From Pavlovales sp. CCMP2436 (lineage: Eukaryota > Haptophyta > Pavlovophyceae > Pavlovales), in assembly GCA_026770615.1 (NCBI GenBank), contig MU631324.1, forward strand, positions 579,460-597,967: 18,508 nt of DNA, in the 5' to 3' direction. Positions within the stretch are counted from its first letter, which is position 1; the number at the start of each line of letters is the position of its first letter. Under the pieces are notes generated by a model, which did no database searches, was not told the origin of the DNA, and was given only the letters and a program-made list of their open reading frames with translations. Below are positions 1 to 7,628 of this stretch, one piece after another. The position numbers and the translations under genes are program-made.

Positions 1-34
1 CACACACACACACACCACCCCCCACCCACCGCAG

Positions 35-294
35 GAGCCCTTCTTGGCGCCCCCGAACGAACTCGCTGAGCGGGTGGGCGCCCAGTACAAGCAATCGCTG
101 ATCCGGCAGGTCTACAAGCTTGTGTTGGATGTCGATACGCTCAGCCAGCCCGCGAGTCTCGTCCGAAACCTGGGCGTCGGGGTGAAGGTGCGTGCGCGGG
201 CCGCGAGCGTTTTGTTCGTTCTGTTGTATTAGCTCTGTTGGTGAAGAGCTGTGTTGGTGGTTCCACACTCCCAGCTACACCCTGACTATTCTTG

Positions 295-325
<31 letters not shown>

Positions 326-329
326 CATG

Positions 330-383
<54 letters not shown>

Positions 384-2146
384 CATATATGTATATATGC
401 ATATACATATAATATACATATATATATATATATATACACACATATGTGCATATATACATATATGTATGTGCATATTCAGGACTTCATCGCGCATCCGTTT
501 GGCCATGCCGGCTCTGTGCGCGAGGTCGGCAAGAACGTCCTCTCGGGCTCCGTCGGTATCGCTCGCGGTGCAGTGTCGGGTGAGAACCCCCCCCACACCC
601 ACCCACCACCCACACACCCCCCCCCCATATGTATGGGGTACCCATTTCTCCCTATATGTCCAAAACTTTGCGCCTGAGTCTGTCTGCCTGAGGTTCTATC
701 GGCATCGCCCGCGGCGCGGTGTTGGGTGAGTTGGTATTGTTAAGGCAGATCGAGCGGTCCTCTTCATTATGGCATATTAGGCAAGCGCACGAACTGACGG
801 TAACCCCTCCGCCCCCCTCTCCGACCGTGCCGCAGGAGCGCTCTCCGCTTTTGCCTTCGTCACGGGCAAGGCCGCGGGCGCAGTGGCGCACCTTTCTTTC
901 GACGAGCGCTACTTGGCGACGCGAGAAAAGACGCGCGGGCGTGCCCAGCAGCCGAGCACGGCTGTGGACGGACTTGCGAGGGGGGGACGCAGCCTTGGCA
1001 CCGGGGTGATGCAGGGCATCACGGGCATTGTGGTAAGCTGCACCCCCCCCGGCTTTCGTCTGTCAGCTGTCTGGTTTGACTGCCTGCCCCCCCCGTTGTG
1101 CATGTTGTGCATAAAAGTAGTATAAAACCCTAGCCCTGGCCCCACGCCGACCTACGTTACCCCTCGCCCAATAGGTGCAACCCGCGCGTGGCTACAAGGA
1201 GGCGGGCGCGCTCGGCTTCGCAAAGGGGCTAGGCAAGGGCCTCGTCGGCTTGGGGGTCAAGCCTGCGGCGGGTAAGGCGTGCCATGCCGCGCCCGCCCAG
1301 CGCGCCTGTGTTACACCACATGAGTATCCATACATCCTTGCGACATCGAGTCCCGACAGCTCGGGCATGTGCCGCTCCCGCACGCATGCGTTGCTGAGCC
1401 TCCGCGTCGCATGCCACCCACCTTTGCATCACACCCACCCTCCCCCCCCTTCAGGCGTGCTCGACCTCCTCAGCCGGACAGCGCAGGGCGCCGCAAACCA
1501 GACTAGGCGCTCCTCGTCGCTCGTTTCGCAGCACCGCGCCCGGCCGCCTCGGACGCTCTACGGTGACAAGAAGGTGGTCCGCGAGTACGTGCACGCCGAG
1601 GCCGCCGCGCACGAGGTGCTCGCCGAGTTCCGCGCGGGCAAGCACCGCCGCGAGCCGCTGGCGCACTGCGTCGACCTCGTCCCGCAACCGCGCGGGCTCA
1701 CGGCCGACGTCGCCATCCTCACGGATAGGCGGCTGATGCTCGCAGAGTGGAAGACGAAGCGTGTCCTCCGCCACATCAGCCTGGACGACGTCGAGAGCTT
1801 CGAGCCGGCGGCCGGTGGCGCGGAGCTCTTACTCACGACGCGGCAGCGCGAGCCGTGGCAGGCGACAGTGAGCAGCACGCAGCAGCAGATGCAGTCGTGC
1901 ATGCGCTCGCAACGGCACCGACACCAGGACTCCGGCCCGCAGGGCGACACGCCGACGCGGAGCACCGTGAACCGCCAGGCCATCCGCCTCGAATGCACGA
2001 GCGAAGCCGCGTGCCGTGCGTTCGTCGCAGCGCTTTACCTCGCCCAAACGCGCAACAGAGCGGCCGTGGCGAATCGGCGGACCGAGCACACTGACTCGCG
2101 CCGGCCAAGCCTGCCGACGGTGGTCAGTAGCGCAAGACCAAGCTGA
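35..2146 (+). CDS. VPS13: VPS13/chorein-family lipid-transfer protein, C-terminal part (five exons, 5' end outside window)
   Basis: VPS13 proteins are bridge-like lipid transporters at membrane contact sites; their C-terminal end carries amphipathic helices and a PH-like domain for membrane targeting. Exons read by eye are 35-187, 480-579, 836-1032, 1175-1271 and 1455-2146. Each is bounded by AG and GT (donors GTGCGT, GTGAGA, GTAAGC, GTAAGG), and the phases fit with no stop, giving about 412 residues. Diagnostic segments are [54 protein letters not shown] and [12 protein letters not shown], the classic ATG2/VPS13 C-terminal helical region. A PH-like segment follows, with [16 protein letters not shown], then [19 protein letters not shown]. 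The gene ends in TGA. A Gln/His/Arg-rich insert sits inside the last domain (about 1860-1970). A further 33-nt exon may lie at 693-725 and is listed separately. Family assignment is strong; which VPS13 paralogue cannot be told. Confidence 0.9.
298..476. repeat. Compound microsatellite (ACAT)n-(TA)n-(GT)n in a VPS13 intron
   Basis: The intron between exons 35-187 and 480-579 is mostly simple repeats: tetranucleotide ACAT units, a long TA tract, a GT tract and further TA/CA alternation. They run almost up to the acceptor at 478-479. Open frames across this stretch (Tyr/Ile/His strings) are artefacts of the repeat. The window starts in a similar CA repeat (1-16) followed by C-runs, apparently the end of the preceding intron. 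Confidence 0.9.
693..725 (+). other. Candidate 33-nt microexon of the VPS13 gene
   Basis: Inside the intron after exon 480-579 lies a 33-nt stretch preceded by a pyrimidine-rich AG (691-692) and followed by the strong donor GTGAGT (726-731). Spliced between exons 480-579 and 836-1032, it keeps phase 1 and adds eleven residues, [11 protein letters not shown]. These duplicate the end of the preceding exon ([11 protein letters not shown]). Within the compared stretch most differences are synonymous (GGT/GGC, GCT/GCC, GCA/GCG, GGC/GGT, TCC/TCT). An RNA read across the junction would settle whether it is used; it could instead be a non-functional duplicate. Confidence 0.5.
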
Positions 2147-2300
2147 CGGGTGCCCACGAGTCTGACAACGGCAAGCCTGTAGTGATCAATCATGTATATT
2201 ACTCATTTAGTTAGTTAAGTTCATTAGTATGACCCTTCAACACACCCGAAAATACGCCCTCGGCGTTAAGGGTTTGTTGTATTTTGAATAAACATGAATT
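2147..2300 (+). promoter_or_regulatory. VPS13 3' untranslated region with AATAAA-type poly(A) signal
   Basis: After the TGA stop the sequence becomes AT-rich, and an AATAAA hexamer occurs at 2287-2292, about 140 nt past the stop. This is a plausible polyadenylation signal. Whether this organism uses AATAAA is not known, so the 3' end is inferred. Confidence 0.35.
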
Positions 2301-2521
2301 TATAGTCTGTCATCGGACAATCCGGTGATTTCACAGTGAAAGTCTGATCATGCTTCGTGAAGGAAAGGTAAACGCACGATGGCTTCCCCGCTCTGCACGC
2401 GCTCTTCGTCTTATCGCACTCAACGGGCGTCGGCGTGTGCGGAGCTTCCGCTCCGGGCGCAACACTCACTCTCGTGCGTGCAGGCACCCTTCCTCCGCTT
2501 GACCTCCTCCACCTCTCTGGC

Positions 2522-2983
2522 ATGTCGCGCAAGAAGTGCCACGTGGGGCGCAACTCGAAGGGATCGTAGTCAAAGGGCGGCACCAAGCATGCAACGCAGC
2601 TCGCTGCCCGCGACCGCCGCGCGAGCCTCGAGCCCGTGGCGCACCTGGAGCCTACCGTGGCGCCGCCAGAGCCGGACCAGGCACCGGCCGATACGGCTTT
2701 CACCGACGAGAGCGCGCCCGCCTCCGCACCGCGTGCGGAAGCGAGGGTGTGCCTGAAGGGTACCGCCTGGAGGAGGAGGCGGCGGCTCATGCTCGGCAAG
2801 AAGGACAAGCAAGGTCGGGCTCGGCAAGGCGGACGAGCGACAAGCCCAAGTTTGTGCTCACTCATACACGGCGGCCGCACACACCACAGCAGACGTGCAC
2901 ATGCCAGCGTCTCACCCGCGCATATTGCGCTCGGCCAAACGCCCACTGGAAGGAAGCCAAGCAAACATACACACCACCTCTAG
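2522..2983 (+). pseudogene. Possible disrupted coding stretch, function unknown
   Basis: From ATG 2522 the frame reads MSRKKCHVGRNSKGS, meets TAG at 2567-2569, then continues for more than 130 codons as a basic, low-complexity protein: TKHATQLAARDRRASLEPV, a Pro/Glu/Asp-rich stretch, then RRRRRLMLGKKDKQGRARQ. Up to about 2860 the codons look like the VPS13 exons. The frame ends in TAG at 2981. Competing long frames exist on both strands because the region is GC-rich; the minus-strand one (2266-2964) includes FDYDPFELRPTWHFLRDMPE. I do not recognise either. Either one frame is a real but broken gene, or all are chance readings. No introns or partners were identified. Confidence 0.25.
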
Positions 2984-3267
2984 TGCTGGACCAGACACAA
3001 CAATCGGCAGCGGAACGAAAGCGGACTCGCACGACGCAACCACCCACAGACAATAGCGGAACGACCGCCGTCAGAGCCCCACACCACCGTGTTCTGCGCC
3101 CATCCACGCGGCCAAAAGCAGGGCCACAGACCCGCACACCCCAGCAGCCAGCAGAGGCGCGCCAAAAGCGCAGGAGGGAGGAATAATACCTCGAAAACAC
3201 ATCCCAACATATTGAGCCGGAGGCCCACCCCCCGTGGGGTAGACCGGGACCACAATGAGCCCCCACC

Positions 3268-3302
3268 GTGTGATTCTTGCCCCTCGTGGACAAGAATCAC
3301 AC
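3268..3302. other. Perfect 12-bp stem hairpin
   Basis: GTGTGATTCTTG (3268-3279) and its exact complement CAAGAATCACAC (3291-3302) flank an 11-nt loop. No flanking gene explains it. It could be a structured RNA element or a small palindromic insertion remnant. Confidence 0.6.
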
Positions 3303-3415
3303 AGCGGGATTCAGGCTACCGGAGGTTATTTGTCTGTTTATTTTGTACTACAGGTGCGGCACGTGCGCAGGCGAGCTGCATTTTGAGACGAGCGAGAGGC
3401 AGCAGTGGCCGATCA

Positions 3416-3666
3416 GTGCGTCAGTCAGAGAGCCGTCGACTGTCGTGTGGCGATCAGCCTTAGCGGTGGGGACGGTATCCGTGTGCTCTGCAAATGTCCC
3501 TTGATCCGAGTGTTTCTCAACACTTGGGTCCGGTGGAGACGTGCGTCAGTCAGAGAGCCGTCGACTGTTGTGTGCCTGATCAGCCTTAGCGGTGGGGACG
3601 GTATCCGTGTGCTCTGCAAATGTCCCTTGATCCGAGTGTTTCTCAACACTTGGGTCCGGTGGAGAC
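3416..3666. repeat. Two-copy tandem repeat of 125/126 bp, peptide-coding in appearance
   Basis: Copy 1 (3416-3540) and copy 2 (3541-3666) are nearly identical; they differ mainly by a few bases near 3445-3453 and 3570-3578. Read on the minus strand, each copy encodes SVEKHSDQGTFA then EHTDTVPTAKAD. The same peptide, with a 9-nt in-frame length difference, occurs on the plus strand at 18025-18100, so this is a dispersed family. An in-frame TGA separates the two copies on the minus strand, so no intact gene is present here. Confidence 0.85.
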
Positions 3667-3934
3667 CTGTTATTTTTTAGATATATATACACGCGAGGCG
3701 CAGCACGACTCGGCCAAGTTTGGGGCGATGATCCTCAAGATTGTGAGAGATCCTGCGTCTAGGCGCAGCGACTCGCGAGCGCTTCTCTCGGCGCACCGTG
3801 GCCCGCCGATGACTACCGCGCCGCGCCGCACGACGCCGCGGCCGCGCCGCGAAGCAAATTTTTTGAGCGCGTGTCGTGTTTGGTCCGGATTCAAAATACA
3901 ACAAGCCTGAGGGAGGTGGCTTTCACATGTGAAT
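3667..3934. other. No gene recognised
   Basis: This stretch follows the tandem repeat. Frames on both strands are open for 70-95 codons but have no recognisable motif, and composition alone can explain them. A 12-bp palindrome TTCACATGTGAA lies at about 3922-3933, just outside the inverted-repeat element that starts at 3935. Confidence 0.4.
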
Positions 3935-4098
3935 CAGGGTGTCGCGGGCGATAAGAAGTCGTAGTGTTTAGAAGCTGAGCATTGTTATGCATTGTTTGTA
4001 TGTAATTTAAGCAAATTTAAGCATTGTTTGTATATAATTTGCTAAGAAGCTCAGCCTAAAGCTCAAAATTCGCCCTTCTTATTGCCCGCGATCCCCTG
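3935..4098. mobile_element. 164-bp miniature inverted-repeat element (hAT-like ends)
   Basis: The left end begins CAGGGTGTCGCGGGCGATAA. The reverse complement of the right end begins CAGGGGATCGCGGGCAATAA, and similarity continues inward through AAG and a GAGC-containing segment. The AT-rich middle holds a direct duplication of a GCATTGTTTGTAT unit. Termini starting CAGGG are typical of hAT elements, but I see no matching 8-bp target duplication (ATGTGAAT against TAGCTGCA), so the superfamily is only suggested. There is no coding capacity, as expected for a MITE. Confidence 0.7.
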
Positions 4099-4275
4099 TA
4101 GCTGCAGTATGAGGGGGCGCTCATCCCTCCTACAGTAGGTAGCAATCAGCCTTGATGAAGATGCTGGCCACAATGTGAGTGTGCTCGACTGGTAGCCACA
4201 TGGCGACGCGGCCTACAATGCGCCGCCTGTCAATGTGTAATATTATGGGAGAGATGCAAGACATCCGTTTGATGA
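4099..4275. other. No gene recognised
   Basis: I see no open frame of interest, repeat or RNA motif between the inverted-repeat element and the OTU-domain remnant. The sequence is ordinary mixed composition. Confidence 0.4.
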
Positions 4276-4954
4276 TATGCACCTAAATGCGATCCCGCGA
4301 GGAGACTGGACGACACGTTGCAGTAGCGTGCTGTTCATCAGCTTTCATCGGACGAGTCCGGGATTCGTCGGGTCGAGCGCTGTCAGCACTAGACCCAGCC
4401 TCTTGACAGCGGCGCCGGTACTGTATCAATGACCCGTGGGACGCAAATACAAATCCACCTGCCACCAAATCAGCGGGCCCGCAGGCAGCAGGAAGAAAGG
4501 CTAGTAGAGGACGATCTTGTACTAGGACCAACGTTGATAAGCAGCCCAGCTGGTGACCTGCGAACGCTACTTGCAAGTGTAAGAAGTGCCGGGCGTACCA
4601 GGAGATGGAAACTGCCTCCCCTACGCCGTGCTGAGAAGTGCAGGGCGGACGATCAGTTGGGAAGAAGGCATAGCACTACGGAATAGGGCAATCGCGCATG
4701 CCCGCTCCCTATCTGAAGAAGTCCAGAAAGATCGGATAACTACCCTATGGGAAACGACATTAACCACAACCTACGCAGTTACTTTTGGCCAATCGCAGCA
4801 CAAGCAAGATACTGGTGGCCAAACTTCGGACCCAACCAGCATGGATAAATGAGAATATGCTCCACAGTATCCTACATGCATAGGCAGGGATGTGGTACTG
4901 ATCAAGAGATTAGAGAACGAGCAAGTCAGCGACTTTTGCTATTTACCGAGCTGA
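4276..4954 (+). pseudogene. Broken OTU-type cysteine protease domain, probably from a mobile element
   Basis: OTU proteases cleave ubiquitin and related conjugates with a Cys-His-Asp triad. In frame from 4583 the sequence reads EVPGVPGDGNCLPYAVLRSA, matching the OTU signature with the Asp and catalytic Cys in GDGNC. It continues with LRNRAIAHARSL, meets TGA at 4850-4852 where many OTU domains have a Trp-containing segment, then resumes in the same frame as EYAPQYPTCIGRDVVLIKRL and VSDFCYLPS. The expected C-terminal catalytic His motif is not seen. Upstream, another frame (4276-4580) reads as a Gln/Arg-rich leader with TAGs at 4324 and 4390, and would join by a one-base shift near 4580. OTU domains are common in Helitron-type and other large transposons; no other transposon domain is visible here. 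Confidence 0.65.
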
Positions 4955-4998
4955 GTTCCTAGCGGGGCTCCAGTTCGGCCTCGTGCACGTTCCCGCAG

Positions 4999-6137
4999 AT
5001 CGCGGAGTTCGCCGACTCTCACCTCTCGCCAGCTCGCTCCGCCTCCATCCTCCTCGATACCATCGACGCGGGAACTCTACTCACGACGCTCATGGCCGAC
5101 CGCGCCGCGCAGAAGCAGCTCATCGAGCAGCTCAAGACGTCGCAGGCGGCGCAGGCTACGGTGAAGATCGAACTCACAGAGGCCACGGTAGCTGGTCAAG
5201 CACGGCGGCAGCACCGTCGATCCCTGTTATGGATCAGATTGACTGTTAGACTAAACCCACTAATCGATTAGTGGGATTAGTTTAACGGTCAATCTTATCC
5301 ACGGTCAATCTTATCCATAACAAGACCCCCGGTCCCAGGTTCGAGCCCATCCACTCCTGGCCGAATCTTTAGGCTTTTTCCACTAATCGACCGTAGAGAG
5401 AAACTACATCAAACTAGCAGTTGCGCAGCAGGACTCCTCGCAGACCTCAGCGGACGACGCCATCGACGCCGCCCTGTCCCTTACGTCGACAGAACCAGCA
5501 CAGCCTGCTACGCCACGTTCGACCTGCTCTCCGGCCAGGACTTCGCGGTGGCCGCAGCGACCAAGACCGCGATGGGCCTCGTGTTCTCCAGCGCAAACCG
5601 CGGCCCCATGTTCGAGGCGACGATCGCGACTGAGCTCATGCAGAAGATGGAGCTCTACTCGCGCTCTATCGAGGACAAGCAGGCGCGGGCGAACTTCATG
5701 CTCTACCGCGTTCACATCTACGTCGCGCATCTGACCAAGAAGTACTCGTTCGACGCCGCCCAGCCAGCGCTCGACGAGACGCGCGCGGCAATCGGCACGA
5801 GCGAGATCGCGCTGCAACCGGCGCACGCAGCGCGGAGCACTTCTTCGAGCCGGTCGCACGCCAGCTCGACCACGCGCGCGCGAGGTGGATCAAGTTCTTC
5901 ACGGAGTTGGACCTCTCCGTCATGCTGAGAGACGACGCCAACCTCCTCTTCCAAGGCGAGCGACGGGGACGATTCGCTCACAACCACCGCTCGCTCCGCC
6001 TCCACGCGCCACAGCAGCTAGCACCGTCGCCGTCCACGCCCGCGCGGGTGCCGCCCGCGCAGCCGCCGACTGCAATGCGTAAAACGCGCGCGACCACAGC
6101 GCTCGCGCGCCGCGATTGCGCCCAATGCATGCATTAA
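4999..6137 (+). pseudogene. Decayed gene for an unrecognised helical protein
   Basis: An acceptor-like CCGCAG precedes 4999, and the frame reads IAEFADSHLSPARSASILLD, then LMADRAAQKQLIEQLKTSQA. A palindromic element interrupts it (5225-5322). Coding resemblance resumes at about 5437 (SADDAIDAALSLTS) and changes frame near 5510 to YATFDLLSGQDF, then ANRGPMFEATIATELMQKME and RANFMLYRVHIYVAHLTKKY. It changes frame again near 5825 to AEHFFEPVARQLDHARARW and LDLSVMLRDDANLLFQG, ending at TAA 6135-6137. The segments look alpha-helical with GC-rich codons. At least two frameshifts and an insertion make it non-functional as read. The minus-strand frame 5404-5859 is a shadow. I do not recognise the family. 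A second copy of its first segment lies at about 6565-6830. Confidence 0.6.
5225..5322. mobile_element. Palindromic miniature element, copy 1
   Basis: The element starts TGTTATGGATCAGATTGAC and ends with the inverted equivalent CAATCTTATCCATAACA. It is an almost continuous palindrome centred on the ATCGAT in CCCACTAATCGATTAGTGGG. The last 16 bp of the right arm are duplicated. Flanks (ATCCC and AGACC) show no target duplication. It lies within the decayed gene at 4999-6137 and belongs to the same family as the cluster at 6588-6754. Confidence 0.85.
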
Positions 6138-6187
6138 ATACCGCTATATTACTTGAATCTTTTTTACATTAGTTACTTATTGGTATC

Positions 6188-6252
6188 GTCCAGTCCTGTC
6201 CAGTCCAGTCCAGACCAGTCCAGTGCAGTCCAGTCCCGTCTAGTCCCGTTTA
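6188..6252. repeat. Degenerate CCAGT pentanucleotide repeat
   Basis: About a dozen imperfect TCCAG/TCCCG/TCTAG units run in tandem. This is simple sequence with no coding meaning, just downstream of the decayed gene. Confidence 0.85.
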
Positions 6253-6560
6253 GTCAAGTACCGTAAACGTGAGTAGAGTAGCACAAAGTAATAGCGTGAC
6301 ATAACAAACTTAATTTTTTTCTTTTCTCTTCTCTCTTTGGGGATTGCGCTCTTCGCCCCTTGCTCGCCCGCGCCTGCCGGTACCTGCGGTACGGCCCTCC
6401 TCCTGGAGATAGGCTTGGCGAGCAGCCAGTGCGTTTCGCGCACTGAACTGCTCCTACCCCACGAGGTTGCCAGGAGCGGAGTTAGTTTGTCACGAGCGCG
6501 GCTAAGGATTTAGCGGAAATTATCTTGCTGTAATCATCTTGCTATAATTCCGTCAAAGCT
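6253..6560. other. No gene recognised
   Basis: This AT-richer spacer holds a poly-pyrimidine tract near 6310-6340. A GC-rich block (6360-6430) has only short open frames and no motif. The left arm of a spaced inverted repeat (6535-6552) begins near its end. Confidence 0.4.
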
Positions 6561-6562
6561 CA

Positions 6563-6830
6563 GTGAACGCTCCCGCAGATCGCGGAGTGTTGTGGATAAG
6601 ATTAACCGTTAGACTGTTGTGGATAAGATTAACCGTTAGACTTATCCCACTAATCGATTGGAACCCCAGTTTTGTTATGGATACGATTAACCGTTAGACT
6701 AATCCCACTAATCGATTAGTGGGATTAGTCTAACGATTAATCTTATCTATAACACGGAGCTCGCCGACTCTCGGTCCTCGCCAGCTCGCTCCGCCTCCAT
6801 CTTCTTCGACCCTGCCCGCCCTCCCGTCTC
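6563..6830 (+). pseudogene. Second, fragmentary copy of the 4999-6137 gene start, split by an insertion
   Basis: Left of the insertion, CCCGCAGATCGCGGAG matches 4992-5007. To the right, CTCGCCGACTCTC, then CCAGCTCGCTCCGCCTCC, match 5008-5055 closely. Homology fades after about 6810. The fragment lacks the rest of the gene and is cut by the palindromic element cluster, so it is a dead duplicate. It is useful as the filled-site partner of the other copy. Confidence 0.8.
6588..6754. mobile_element. Palindromic miniature element cluster with 5-bp target duplication
   Basis: The cluster is bounded by direct CGGAG repeats at 6583-6587 and 6755-6759. The paralogous empty site at 5003-5007 has a single CGGAG. 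It holds two tandem 27-bp left-end segments (TGTTGTGGATAAG...), a partial copy reaching the ATCGAT centre, and one full palindromic unit ending TATCTATAACA. The outer ends are inverted repeats (TGTTGTGGATAAG against TGTTATAGATAAG). There is no coding capacity; a transposase elsewhere must have moved it. The tandem and nested layout suggests repeated insertion or template switching within the family. Confidence 0.85.
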
Positions 6831-7017
6831 GTCAGCAAATCACTTCACGCACATCGCATGCCAGTGATTTCTGGCGCGTTAGGGCATGGCGCGTCTCGTC
6901 AGCTAAATAACGTTGACGAAAACTAACTGACGTTGACTCGCGCTGGGGCTTTACCGGAAATGATATCGCGATAATTCCTGGGCTCCGCAGGCTGCGCTGC
7001 GAAATTATAGCAAGATG

Positions 7018-7429
7018 ATGTCAGCAATAAGGGGTGGATAGCCCGGTCAGGAGCAAGCAGCATAAAATCTCTACATAAACTTATTTTGGATGCGCGTGGA
7101 GGAAGGAGGCAGGACGGTATGTGTTATCTCGATCAACGAAGGAAAGACACACTTTGAAGCGACATGTGAAGTTCCAGCCCTAGGGCCATGAGCTAACAGG
7201 GTTCAACAGGAAAAGGAAACTGCGGAGGTGGGTGAGCTCTAGGTGGGGGGTTTGGGGGGGGAGTGGGGGTGGGGGTGCGTCTCGGAGTAACTGAGGTGGG
7301 GACGTGGACGGCGACAGATTTGGCAGTGGAGCAGACGGAGATGGCAGATGTGATGTACGGCGAACGTGGGCGGCTAAGACGAGGGCGACAAGGGCGATAG
7401 CGGCACAGGGACGACGGCGGCGCCGAAGA
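7018..7429. other. No gene recognised; G-rich tract
   Basis: There is a G-rich run at 7223-7275 (GGTGGGGGGTTTGGGGGGGG type) and otherwise no clear coding signal. The minus-strand frame across it is proline-rich because of the G-run. It abuts the inverted retrotransposon fragment. Confidence 0.4.
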
Positions 7430-7625
7430 GGAGTTGGAGTCGTGACTGTTGATTGTTTGCGCGTGCGCGCTGCGACGGCTGAACCCCTCATCATGACGAG
7501 CACGCCGGAGTAGCTGCGACCGTCTGAGGTGTTGCCAAAGTCGGCATCGGAGAAAGCACGGAAGGTCGCTTCACGTTTGCCATGTCCAGTTCGGTCGGTG
7601 CCTGAAGTCTCGATGCGACCAGTGC
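7430..7625 (-). pseudogene. Inverted Ty1/copia RNase H fragment with internal deletion
   Basis: On the minus strand the sequence matches 9290-9540 of the main element: SRLQAPTELDMANV, then FSDADFGNTSDGRSYSGVLV and SAVAARTRKQSTVTT. About 70 bp present in the plus-strand copy (roughly 9347-9415) are missing, which throws the frame. It retains CAA (Gln) where the other copy has TAA. The fragment joins the integrase segment head to head near 7626, so a rearrangement placed it there. Confidence 0.85.
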
Positions 7626-7628
7626 GTG

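Larger units (their letters stand above)
6535..7017. repeat. Spaced inverted repeat around the split gene fragment
   Basis: CATCTTGCTATAATTCCG (6535-6552) recurs inverted at 7000-7017 with 16 of 18 matches. Outside the left arm lies TAGCGGAAATTATC and inside the right arm TACCGGAAATGATATC, a related pair. The arms enclose the second gene fragment and the palindromic cluster. They may be ends of a larger composite element. Confidence 0.55.

Noticed and set aside
141..729. Overlapping long open frames on both strands rich in Tyr, Ile, His and Cys
   Set aside because: They are produced by the ACAT/TA/GT microsatellites in the VPS13 intron and conflict with the clear splice structure.
2266..2964. 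232-codon minus-strand frame downstream of VPS13
   Set aside because: It is long but without a recognisable domain, and overlaps a plus-strand frame with better codon style. GC-rich composition makes such frames common here.
5330..5372. tRNA B-box-like GGTTCGAGCCC after the first palindromic element
   Set aside because: The 11-bp motif matches, but no T stem, anticodon arm or A box can be drawn around it, so a chance match is likely.
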